Below are positions 23,874 through 34,909 of a stretch of 64,000 nucleotides of DNA, in pieces. The position numbers and the translations under genes were made by a program. Source of the DNA: Lasiosphaeria ovina. Lineage: Eukaryota > Ascomycota > Sordariomycetes > Sordariales > Lasiosphaeriaceae. The stretch is taken from NCBI GenBank assembly GCA_033439765.1, contig JAULSN010000001.1:2604001-2668000 (forward strand), read 5' to 3'. Every line of letters starts with the position of its first letter. Positions within the stretch are counted from its first letter, which is position 1. The notes beneath the pieces are model-generated. The model did not search any database. It saw only the letters and a list, made by a program, of their open reading frames with translations, and was not told the DNA's origin.

Positions 23874-24779
23874 ATGCAGAAGTCGGAACTGGACAACGCC
23901 AACCCCACAATCCTCAGTGTCTCGCAACTCCCGAGCAGGAGGGCGACGGGAGGCACAGCAAGGCACGGACCCGACTCTAAATACGACTATGCAGCTCTCG
24001 CTTCCCTGTCGAGTGACACTTCGTCGTGGCCCTCGGACGATGATATCGATGGCGACCACGGCGATGATCACGACGGCGAGATGTGGGAGGCGCCTGTTGA
24101 CGAGCAGGAAATCTATGGTTTGTTACCCCTCGTTCGCCCTGTGCAAATTTACCCCAGCGTTTCGCTTGGCCTACCCCATGCTTCCTCCTCTCATCAGCCC
24201 CCAAACCTCAAAACCCAGTAGCCAAGCCGCTTGCTGTCTTGACCCTTGGACGCGTGAGAGAGACGGATGGATCCATGAGCCTCCCCGTGCTAACGCAGTC
24301 AAATGTTTCACGGCCGATTGTCGCCTGCCGGCTGGGTTGATGCGCCTGTTCTGCCTCCAAGATGCTATTTTTGTAAGTGACCTTGAGGGCGATCAAACGG
24401 CTGACGTCTCATAGACCTGATCTCCACAATATCGGACCCTGAGCATCCCAATACCCTAGGGGAGTTGAATGTCGTCAGGCTTCCTGACATCCGTGTCACT
24501 CCTGCCGGGCAGCGGTCGAATTTGACCACGGTCCTGGTTGATCTCACGCCCACCGTCAACCACTGCTCGCTGGCCACCGTCATTGGCCTGGCGGTGCGGT
24601 GGAGGCTCGAGCAAGCCCTGCCACCGAGCTATCGCGTCGACGTCAGGATGAAGGACGGCTCGCACGCCCAGGACGACCAGGTCAACAAGCAGCTGCGCGA
24701 CAAGGAAAGGGTCGCTGCAGCCCTCGAGAACGACACGCTTCGAAACGTCGTGGACAAGATGCTCGAGACGTGCGCATAA
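23874..24779 (+). CDS. CIA2: MIP18/CIA2-family cytosolic Fe-S assembly protein
   Basis: Two exons, 23874-24117 and 24415-24779, give 202 residues. The 297-nt intron is phase 1 with a weak donor (GTTTGT) and acceptor CATAG; the join restores the family's conserved start (EIYDLISTISDPEHP). The conserved domain runs from about residue 78 to the end and includes LGELNVVRLPDI, the reactive-cysteine motif NHCSLATVIGLAVRWRL (Cys132) and QVNKQLRDKERVAAALEN. The N-terminal 80 residues are Ser/Asp-rich and variable, as in homologues. The protein works in the CIA targeting complex with Cia1 and Met18/Mms19, passing Fe-S clusters to enzymes such as DNA polymerases and helicases. It has no close neighbour on either side. 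Confidence 0.92.
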
Positions 24780-26302
24780 ATAGAAATGCACGGGCGACTT
24801 CTGTCGCGTGGCCATCTAGGCTAGTGAACGGTGGACCGGGGTTGGAGCCGCTTTGCACTACGTGGACGGCGGACCAGCCACTTGCGAAACAGAATGGCCC
24901 TTTGTTCATCAGATCGTTGCTTGTTTTGTGTAACGCTTGGTCATTTCAGGTCTCCTCTGACCGCAATTTACAAATGCACTCGCAGCACTTTTGTTCATTA
25001 TTTCTTTTTTTGCGCTTCCCTCACTGCAACTGCGTCTGCCTCGACAAATCACCCACGCTGACGGGAGGGTTGGATACCCACTCAGGGGCTACAGGTGCCG
25101 TCATTGGCGGGGCCAATTCGGTCAAACCCCCCCAACCACCCACTCGGGAGCTCTCCTTTTCTGCGGTCCGTGAGGATGTGGCGCCTGCACGTTCTCCCGG
25201 GTGCAGGGTTCAATCAGACGGTTCCTCAACCTGCCGTCGTGCCACATTTATTTCGATATTGCACACTGCACAGGACAAAAGATTCCTTGCTCTCCTCTTT
25301 CCCTGGTCCTTCCAGGGTTCTTTCTCACCGCGCGCGGCTGCCGCTTCGGCTTCATCAGCAAATTCTCCCATCCTTTTATTATTCTAGGCGTACGTCGCAT
25401 GTGTGTGCGTGGTGTGTGGGGTGCTTCCCGCCTCTGCTTGATGAAAGTTGCCTTTTCATGCGGAGACCCCAAAGGGGCCATTCGGTCACAACCTATCATG
25501 CCCATCAGCCCGTCCCAGCAGTCTGGTAAAGGGGTTCGGGCCTTCGAGTCTCGCAACATGTTGCCTGGTCCTTGGTTGGAACGCAGCTTCTTTTTATTGC
25601 TGGGCGGTGTGCTTTTGGCACAGTACGTGTACTATGTAAACAGTGCTCTCTCTGCAGGCTGGCCAGCCACGTCGCACGTGCGTGATCCCAACCCTCGATG
25701 GATGCACTGCGGTACGGTACAGCCTGTCTGTCTTGCTTCCCATCTCGACAATGCACGCCATGCCACATGCCCCATGTCCCATGCCTGCCAGCCCGCTTGG
25801 CTTGACGACGAAGAAGCCAAGCCCGCGCGTCACGTAATTCCGTTGTGGGGAGGAGATTGGGGACGCGGGATTGGGGTGGTTCAAGGGGGTGTCTGAATAT
25901 CCGGATACGTACCCTCAGGGGGAAGGATGGAGGGGGGAGGGGCTTGATACTAACTGTCCAATTGTCCATGACCTTGAATTCAAGACCCCATTTTAAGGCT
26001 GTTTCGCGTATTTGATTGTTCTCTAAAGCGAAAAGATACAAACGAGTTTCGATTAATTGCAGAAAAGGAAAACAGAAACACCAAAATAAACAAAAGGGGA
26101 TGAAGTGAGCTTTGCTGCCGCTCCCCCCACTTTCCGATCGATGATCGGCAGGGGCCGTCGTTTCGAACAATATATAACAATATGAACAAAAAAGAAGGAG
26201 GACGGCAGCACTCTAAATATAGCATCCTCTGTTTCCTGCCTGTGTGCCGTCTGATATCTGATACACATGTTTCTGTTTCTGTTTATCTTTTTCCGGGGTT
26301 GC

Positions 26303-26331
26303 GATGATGATGATGATGATGATGACGACGA
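26303..26331. repeat. (GAT)n/(GAC)n microsatellite
   Basis: Seven GAT units are followed by GAC units. It is noncoding as far as can be seen. Confidence 0.85.
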
Positions 26332-27869
26332 CTGCAGCGACGAAAATGCCTGTTGATAACGAACCCCCAACATCTAGCACGTTTCTCGTCCTCACCAAAC
26401 CAGCATTCCTTTAGAATGTGTGTGGTATCATATCAAAACACACCAAAAGCTAGCTATATGCGACAACGAGGCCGTTCTGAGATCAAATTTGGTGGAAACA
26501 AACTATTGCCAAATACGGAGTAAAGCGTTCATGTCGTAGGGTGTCAGATGCGAGACGGCTTTCTTTCTAGCTTGAACCTCGAGTTACACAGAGGACATGC
26601 CCGATGTATTGCGAGCCCAGAGAGCGAGCATTGGTTTGGCTGACAAGACACAAAGTTGATATGACTCGAGTAGCATGCTGTTCAACAAGCTAACCAAAGA
26701 TCGTATCCAGACAACACCTCCTTCTACGCATCCGTATTCCGTATTCCGTACTGTGCTTGCAAATCCCGATTGGCTTCGGGGTTTGAGTAAGACGCGGATA
26801 TACCGTCACTTAAGTCCCGACAGGGAAGAAGTGGGTTTCCTCTTCCCCACTTATAAATAAGAAAATAAGAAAGGGGAAAGGTACCGGGTATGTTCACCGA
26901 GGAGGGAAGGATTGAGTTTGCGACAAGTCTGTTCTTGTTGGCGGACAAAGCCGGGCGGCCGGGCGGCCGGGTCGTCGGCTTTATTATCTTCAGTTCAGTT
27001 GAACGTTGTGTGGAAACATTCCGCAGGCATCCCAAACCACTCAAAAAAAGACAAGTAACAAAACCAAGCTCCGACAACCAGAGTTATTAAAAGAAAAGGG
27101 GGCTCTGGGGGGCACTCAGTAGGTGGGGGCGATGGGGAGGGGGACTCGTTGGTTTGTCGTTGTTGCAACTTAGCAAATCGATCGATCACTTCCGGGATTA
27201 ATCTCGGCCGCACCTGTTTAGCTCTCGGTGTGTCTTTCAGGAAGGAAGGACGGATATGGTCGGCGAGAAGGGGGGCGGGGGGGACGGGCGAACGGCAAGA
27301 GCGTGCCTTGCCGACCAACATGGAAACCTCAACTGGCGGGGAAGGGGATAGGTAAGAGCCCCCTCCCCGCCCCCCCCCACTGTATCCGTGCGAGCATACG
27401 GGAATACAGCACACACATGCCCTACGGTACAGCTACCCGTGCCTGCCTGCCTCCTCCTCCACCTACCTAACATAATGCTATGGTACGCTACGTTACCTTG
27501 GCGTTCGGTCTTCGGCCTTTAGTTGGGCCTTGGTGTGGGAAGCCAAATCCTTCCCGCCTCTAAACCACAACTAACTACACAGTGTAAACTCAACCCCTCC
27601 TTCCATGCCCAGTCTCACTCTTTGTCACTGATGATGCAAGTGGCTGCCGGCTATAACCCGACGAATCGGTTTCCCCGCCTTGTTCAACATATCTCACGGT
27701 GTAGGGGGGGGGCGGAGGGGTGTAAGATTTACCAAGTAGGGTAAATGTTACCAATTGTAGTGTTCGTGGACGTGCTAATTACTAGGTGAGGAACCGTACT
27801 TACTCATTACACTTTCTGCACCCAACATCCATGGATCTAGCAACAAGAAAACAGCAAGCAAATTACCTA

Positions 27870-27883
27870 CCTACCTAGGTAGG
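27870..27883. repeat. Perfect 14-bp palindrome CCTACCTAGGTAGG
   Basis: The sequence equals its own reverse complement and is the cleanest example of a palindrome family found in partial form at many intergenic places in this window. Confidence 0.8.
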
Positions 27884-28035
27884 CATTTTATCTCTTTTTG
27901 TTGTCAACCTCCTGCCTCATGCCCAGGTGGGTAGACACAAGTCCACTGGATCGGGGGGTTTGGCTCTGATCTGCCCGTTGGGCCCGTCCGGGCCCCTTTG
28001 AGGCAACTACACTTCACCAATAAACACATCAACCA

Positions 28036-28054
28036 ATACGGAGTACGGAGTACG
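28036..28054. repeat. Tandem TACGGAGTACGGAGTAC motif
   Basis: Overlapping copies of TACGGAGTAC. The same motif or its reverse complement appears at 26513, 35971, 61878, 62539 and 62659, always outside coding sequence. Confidence 0.7.
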
Positions 28055-28954
28055 CACATACGGACTATGTATACGCACCCCCATACGCACAATCACAAAT
28101 CTCTTCACACATTCAACACCCAACAGCATCACAAAGAGTCAAAACGCACATCATACCACATATAGAAGAACACAAATAAAGGGTGGGCAGGTGGCACATG
28201 ACCCCCCATGCACACAGGCAATACATATCCCGTACATACATACATACAGGCTTCACGCACTGCTGCTAGTCGAGGTTGACAAATAGGAACCACCCCTCAC
28301 ACATAATCTGCAAAACAACGCTCTGTCTCTCTGCACGCTGCCTGCTCTTCCCGACCACTAGCTGGCCGCTGCCTACCTTGAACAGCGCACCAACACCAGC
28401 GGCCCGTGGCGTGTGTCCAATAATACATAATCCATGGCCTCCACGGCCGTGACTCCCTCGCACTTGGTCCCGGCCCGGGGGAATGGGCATTGGACCGTGT
28501 GGCGCCGTCTTGGCTTTCCCGCCGCGCCGGGGGCGCCGGTCGGTCAGCAAGCAGCTAGCTAGCGAAGTGAGGAGACGTGGGGCGCAGAGAGATACCTGGG
28601 TTGTTGCCGCCACGCCCTCGCAGCTATCACGCTCAACGCACACACCTCTTGACTCTCGAACAAAACTACTTACTCCTCTTCTGCACATGTGAACTGGAAT
28701 TTCGCACGCTACCGCCGGTACAACCGCCTCCTCGGAATATGCTCGGGTATTTCTTCATGTCTCGTCAATATACACTAGATAGGTAGGCCGCTCGCCAGCT
28801 TTCCGTAGCAAGACCGGCAGGTCTGATGTGCGTGCTATATCGAGTTACAGAAGAAAGAAGAATAAAACACGTATTTTACACCGTCGTCCTCCTCCCATTA
28901 TGCCGTCATGGAAGCCTAAAACGCCAGAAGTCGCCCCGCTAGATTTCCCAAAAA

Positions 28955-31900
28955 TCACATTTCGCCCAGGGTGCCGCTTTCTATCAGACTCTGGTAGAAC
29001 TCGGGCTCGAGGAATTTGGCGACACTAACATCCTCACTCAAGCCCTTGCGTCTCCTCGTCTTCAGCACAAAGTCTCGCGCGGTTGCTTGGACGCTCGCCA
29101 TCTGGAGATTGCGAGTGACCATCTCCTTGTCGAGCGGGTCGCCAGGCACAATGTTCCAGCGGTCGAACACCAAGCTCACCATGGCCTGGCCGGGCGTGTT
29201 GATGCGCAAATCCGTCTCGAAGCCGAAGCTGTCAATGACAGGAATCAAACCACTGACACGATACAGGGGCGTTCCGGCGATTGGCCCATCCGATAGAACG
29301 TGGCCACGGCGGCGAGCCAGGATGTTGTAGACAGTGCTGACTGCGTCTTGGGGACCTGTCATGGACATCGAGTACAGGGGCTCCATCAGCCGTGGTGACG
29401 CCATCAGGAACGAGCTGTAGCAGGCTCGACGGGAAGTGGGAATGATCTGGCCACCACCCCTGAAGATGGCTTCCTGCGCCAACGACATGTCGATGAGGCG
29501 GAATTTAGTATTGCGTATTGCTAACAAGAGTAAAACAAGGTTCGTTAGCTCAAGGACAGCATAATTCGCGGTTTAGCCGCAGCAAGGAATAAAAAGTGTA
29601 TCGAAGCCATAGAAAGCAGTCTGCTGTCTGCTGTGTGTGTGTGAACGAGACGAAGGTGGCAGGGTTGATCCATGTCTTGCTCCCGTGAATCCCCCGCCTG
29701 AAGACCCCTGCTTTGCAGGAGCCGTGTGGGATCCACACCGCAATCGACAACAGACAGCCATTGCTGCTTCTCTCGTTGTTCTAGGGTGCCTGCATCTGCC
29801 CTCGACTCGCCACACTGTTTTAAGCAGGTCGGCTAAGCCCGAGAGCGTTATCTGCAGAGCCTGGGCGACAATAGAACGATTGATACCAACGGCCAAGCCC
29901 ACACTGCCGAGCTAATGCGCCCGGCACAGGGCAGCAATTGGTCGTGGCATAGATGCGAGACAACTTGAGATCTAAGCACTTACGTTCTTCACAAAGCGGT
30001 CCTTCCCGCGTCGCCCAACTGAATCCTTGCCGGATGGACTCTTTGACCGTGTTCAGGAGTCTCTTGTCGACCTGTATACTCTGTCAGTTGTCTGTTGGTG
30101 AAGAAGGCCCGAATTGAACAGCCGGGACCGATAGGCGATAAGACCGGGGTTCCTGGTGATGCGGGGGATGAAACTCTACAACTCACCTCTGACGGAAGAG
30201 TGTCGTCCTGCAGAATGTTCGGGCCCATCTCGTCTGGCCCGAATGCCCAGATGCTTCTGGCCGCAAGAAGATCCCAGCCATACTTCTCCTCAAAGAACTT
30301 GGCAGTTTTCCGCACGGGATCGCGAATCTTGACGGTTCCAGACTCGATGTCCCTGGCAATTTCGTCATCGAGCGGCTCCGCCGCCATCGTGATTGTGTTC
30401 TTCTTGTTTGGTGTGACAGCATAGCATTTTGTCGCCGACATTTCCTGCACAGTCTCGCAGAACCGGACGACGGGGTCGGACACCCTGATTTCCATGTCTG
30501 CGTAAAGGCGCCGCAAGTCGTGCAGAACACAGTCCATGTATAGCTCTCCCGTTCCAAGGATGATGTGCTCGCCCGACTCTTCCACTTTCGTGGTGACCAA
30601 GGGATAGCTCTTGTTGATCTTTCGAATGCCGTCAAGCATCTTTGGCAGTTCGGACGGGTTGATAGGTTCAACAGCCACCTTGAAAACGGACTCGGTGAAG
30701 TGAGAAAGGGGCTTGAAGATGTATGCCTCTTCGTCATCAGCGGGCTTCTTGTCCATGATGGTGGCTGTCTTAACGATCGAGTTGTCAACGCCGCCAAGTA
30801 AGACCCAGTTTCCGGCCGGCACACCGTCGGTTGGGATGTTGTATCGAGTTTCGGCAATGAAGACGCTTGAAATCCTACCCATAGCCATGTCTTCCTCGTC
30901 GTCGAGGGAATAGCCCTCGCCGAGGACGCGAACCTCTGTGCCTGGTCGTGCTATGCCGCTCATCACCCGTCCAAACGAATTAAACCCCTTGGCGTCAACC
31001 GTATTGAACAGCTTGGTGACGTAGATGACCAAAGGGCCGTTTTGATCGCAAGTTTTCATCGACTCTGCGACCTTGGAATCAAGCGGCCCCGTATAGTAAT
31101 GCTCGAGTTTCTTCTCGGCAGCTTCCACAGGCGACGGGATGTGTTGGCAGACCATATCCACAAAGCCAGTAGCAGGACCTGTGAATCCACGTTAGCACGC
31201 CCAATCAAGCCCATACAAAGTCTCCAAACAAGAAATATCCGAGATCCACATACCAAAGAACTGCTCGCAAACCAACTTCAAGAGAACCCTGGGGTCGGTC
31301 TTGAACTGTGACGGCTTGAGGTAGATGCCAAGTTTCTCTAATGTTTTCTTCAAGTCCCCGGGGCTTTCGCTGATGGCGTGCGAGTAGAGTTTATATATCG
31401 GCTCCAGTATGAAGTTGACAAATGATCTCTTTGCGCCTTCTTCGAGCGGTTTTCTTGTGAAGGTTCGCTTGCGCGGGTTGAAGTAGACGTCACCCCAGAG
31501 TCTCCGGGCGAACTCTTCCGTGTTTACACCACCAAACCCGTCCGAGTACATTTTGGCAAACGACTGCAGAGTAAAACACCAACCCATGTCAGTAGAGGCG
31601 AAGAGCACATTTCCCTTCTCGGGGCTCAGTCTCTTTAGCTCGCCGCGGCCGGGAATCGTATTTTCGATCACCGTGTTGACTTCTTCGATAACATGTTTGA
31701 GCTTGTAGTACGCATCGTTGGGCGGGAGCTTGAGCTCCAGGATTAAGCGGTCCATCTTGTTGACAATCAAGGTTATGGGGATGTCTTCGAGAACAGCATG
31801 CTTGATGATCTGCTCCGTGTTGACCTGGACGCCCTCCACAACGTCGACCACAAGACAGATACCGTCTACCAGCCTGATGGACGCGGCAACTTCGTCGACA

Positions 31901-32831
31901 AAATCCACATGGCCCGGAGTGTCGATGATATGGAAGAGGTGCGACTTTCCTTTGGTACTGGGGAGGACCAAGCTCATGGGCGAGGCCTTGATGGACAGGC
32001 CCCGGTCTCGCTCGAGCACATGGACATCGGTATATCGTAGCTGCTCATCACGTTTCTTGCCCGTGCGGTTCTCCAGCCTGTCTGCGATATCGTGGGTCTC
32101 CAGAACGAGCATGTCCATAAACGCGGTCTTGCCATGGTGTAGCTGCCCTGCTAGAGCGATATTTCGGATCTGCTCGGGAAAGTTCATCAAATCCGTCATG
32201 AAGCTTCGGTCGAAAAAGACGGGCGGAAGATCGGCCTCCTCGATGCTGAACTTTTTCTGCTCCACGGGGGCAACGATGGGCTGTGTTAGAGGCTGTGCAT
32301 CCTCCTCTTGGACCATAGTCTCGACACCCTCCCCGTACACCTGAGCGGCGGTCGGATAGTACTGCTTGTCCTCGTGCAGCACAACTGCGTTCGATGGCCC
32401 TTCATCTGTAGGCAAGTAAGTCACAGTGACACAGACAGCGCCCGTCGGCGACTTAGGATCCGGCAGCCGCATACCGTCAACTTCCATCAGGTCCTGACCA
32501 GGAACTTCTGGGGCTTCCTCTGGGTATTCATCGTAGGCGTAGTTGCCGGCGTCGATGCCATGCTCGGATTCTAGCTCGGACGCCTCAGCCTCCTCGCCAC
32601 TGCAATTGAGAAGGTCAGCACCTAGTATCGTAGCAGTCAAATAATGACAAGGACAAGAGGCCAGGAAGAAGAGGGAGCGAGGGGTGAGGAGGGGCAAGCA
32701 TTAGCTGGGACGAAGCGGCGCTCGTCGGTCTCTGTCTTGCTGGGGCGACGGAGGATGCCATCGACAACCCAGCCTGGACGGGACTGCACGTACATGAAGT
32801 TGCCGAATTCATCGTAGAGATCGTCATCCAT
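28955..32831 (-). CDS. SNU114: U5 snRNP GTPase Snu114 (EFTUD2 orthologue)
   Basis: Five exons on the minus strand: 32794-32831, 31254-32599, 30187-31178, 29984-30071 and 28955-29520, giving 1009 residues. The first junction (AT|GTACGT...GCAG|T) restores [15 protein letters not shown], the conserved N-terminus; reading on through the intron would hit a stop. An acidic N-terminal region is followed by the EF-2-like GTPase domain with HHGKT (about residue 165), DTPGHVDF (about 238) and NKMD (about 292), then domains II-V as in EF-2. Snu114 is the only GTPase of the spliceosome; it controls Brr2 during U4/U6 unwinding and spliceosome disassembly. Length is close to that of yeast (1008) and human (972). 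Intron 4 is unusually long (463 nt). All exon phases agree. Confidence 0.96.
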
Positions 32832-33750
32832 GATTGCTGAGAGTTGGGGTAAGTGGTGGTGTGTCGGGGGTCGGTAGGGGCCTGTCGCGTCGTCGTCGCA
32901 AGAAGGCTGAAAGTCGCGAACGCAGTTTTTCTCAGGTAGGTCGCGTTGCGGCGTTGCGGCGTTGCGGCTGCAAGGCTGAATTGATTTAAAGGTATTCCGG
33001 GCATTGATGTCAACTTTCCGCGTAGCTGTCTGAAATTTTAGGCTTGTGGCTGGACGACCCGCCTCTGGTCAGGCCCACCCACACCCAGGTCCCTGAAGCT
33101 TTCTGCCCCGCATCCGGGCAACCCTGGGCCTTGAATAACTTCATCCTTATCCGTATCGATACCAGGCTCGAGGTAAAGGTTCAAGAATAACATATAGCTT
33201 AAGGAGCTGGACAGGCACCCCTCCTTGTGCCTCAATATCTTTAGTGCGACTTCACGACCCATCGCCAGATTACCTGTAACGTATTCGTACAGCGACCAGT
33301 TCCAAGCTACTTAGGTATGAACCGTACGGAATATCCCAACCAACAACCCCTCCCAGAAAGTTGCCAATTGACGATATATCATGTTATGCCGGTGCCCATA
33401 GCATGCAAGGCCTGTTTCCGAGGGAAGCACCTGTTTGCAATAGCTCAACTAGTGTGATTTAAGGCCAATCCAATGTGTTGCTACTGCGAACCACCATCCA
33501 CCTTGCAGGAAACCCCTGTGTGTAGAAAGAGACGTGCCGTGGCCGTCGAATTGAGATTGATAGATTTGACTGCACTGAGTACTTCGGAAGTAGGAGGCAG
33601 CCGGAAGTTACCTAACGAAAAGTGGTGAAACCCCCAGAAAGAAGAAAACGCCAAGTTCATGATGCGTTCATTGTATAGACTGGACTGCACTTCCTATCCA
33701 CACCTTAAATATCCACAGAGAATGCCTGAATCGTCTCGGCGCTCATCTCG
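32832..33750. other. 0.9-kb region between SNU114 start and the peptidase stop
   Basis: It holds the SNU114 promoter and the 3' untranslated region of the next minus-strand gene. No gene is supported. A GCGTTGCGGC triplication lies near 32942-32968. Confidence 0.5.
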
Positions 33751-34909
33751 TCATTTCTTACGAAGCGCCCTGCGCGCAACTTCGCTTTCGGCGATCGACC
33801 GCACCAGCTGCAGAAGGAGATCCTTGCCCAGAGTGACTGCCTGGTCGGTGCTGTCCGAGGGCACATGCAAAAAGATAACATTGAGCGGCTCGCCCGCCTT
33901 GTCCAGGTGTGCGAGGCTCGAGAAGTAGATGAAATCGCACAGGTAGCGGCCTGCGTCTTCGGAAACCCTTAGATCTGCGTCGTTCTTCAGAGCGCGGATC
34001 CCAAGGGTACGGAAGGGGGACTTGTTAGCTCCCACTGCCCAAGTTTAAAAGTAGTAGAGAGTGAAATATGAGGTGTGTTACTCACCGGGCTGTACTTTTT
34101 CCACCGCTTCAGTACATCGTCGATGTCCAGGTCGGTAAGCAGCTCCTTTGGCGCATCCTCCCACACCCAATCCTTGCCCTGGCGGAGGCGGCGCTCCGTG
34201 TCGTTGAGAAATTTGCCGTCGACATCTTTCATGGCGTAGCCGTCGCGGTGGCCTCGACGCTCGATGGAGTAGTACGGCCGCGGGCCCGCCATGCCAATGT
34301 GCACGGCGACGTCGATCTTGGGCCGCTCCGGGTGCAGCTGCCTGTCGAGGTCCCAGAGGCCCGGCACCAGGTCCCGCACCACGTCGTAGCTGACGTGAAT
34401 GGCCTCGGGATGCACCAGCAGCCTCACGGGCGGCAGGTAGGGCGCTGCGTCATCCGAGGTAGCGCCAGCTGCGCGCGTTTTGGCCCGCAGCGGCGGCAGG
34501 TACTCGGGAAGCTCCTTGGCAATCTCCCATGAGGGGTTCACGGGGAAGTCCTTCTTGAATGCCTGGTCATGCCGTTAGATAAGAAATAACCAAGATAGGC
34601 AGTCTTCTTTTGACGAATCTCCGAGTTTAAGTAGTTCATCAAAGGTGGAGAATATTGTGCAATGGTGTTATTCGGTTATCTTGGCTTTGCAACGTCCGGC
34701 TGCCGCCGAGTATCGCCAACTTTCGCTGAGCGCCATCTTGGGTTGCGGCGCCGCCCAGTCAGTCGTGCCCCATGGCGCCATCTTCGCCGCAAATCCAAAC
34801 GGCTGCGGTCAGAAAATAGAGAGTGGTAAAGTTTAAGAAAACTCACGCCAAAGCCGGTTATCAGCACCGTCAGCTCGTCCTGCGACGTATCGGCGCCAGT
34901 GGACCCCAT
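33751..34909 (-). CDS. Pyroglutamyl peptidase I-like cysteine peptidase (family C15)
   Basis: Three exons on the minus strand: 34847-34909, 34082-34562 and 33751-34034; 275 residues. The fold-defining start (TVLITGFG) joins AFKKDFPVNPSWEIAKELP, matching the family's TGFGPF...NPSW pattern. The nucleophile is Cys214 in DAGRYLCDF and the catalytic histidine is His238 in IFLHVPSD; the acidic member probably lies in the middle part (YYSIERRGHRDGY follows VAVHIGMAG). These enzymes remove N-terminal pyroglutamate from peptides in the cytosol. The second intron is only 47 nt. Its donor is chosen by frame: GTAACA at 34081 keeps phase, while the stronger-looking GTGAGT four bases upstream would not with the CAG acceptor. 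A start 63 nt upstream (34972) is in frame but less likely. Confidence 0.85.

Larger units (their letters stand above)
24780..28954. other. 4.2-kb gene-poor convergent intergenic region
   Basis: CIA2 and SNU114 end towards each other here. Long open frames exist (25201-25896 plus, 25505-26170 minus) but they overlap each other, are rich in Cys, Pro, His and Ser without domains, and look like chance frames in GC-rich DNA. The region contains a GAT/GAC microsatellite (26303-26331), TACGGAGT motifs (26513, 26732-26752, 28036-28054), a CCTACCTAGGTAGG palindrome (27870-27883) and CA/CAT-rich low-complexity DNA near 28060-28250. Confidence 0.5.

Noticed and set aside
25201..25896. 231-residue plus-strand frame downstream of CIA2
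   Set aside because: Overlaps an equally long frame on the other strand, has erratic composition and no domain.
32697..32793. Coding extension of SNU114 exon 1 through 32697
   Set aside because: It leads to an in-frame stop and breaks the conserved GNFIGEEAE junction; a GTACGT donor at 32793 fits better.
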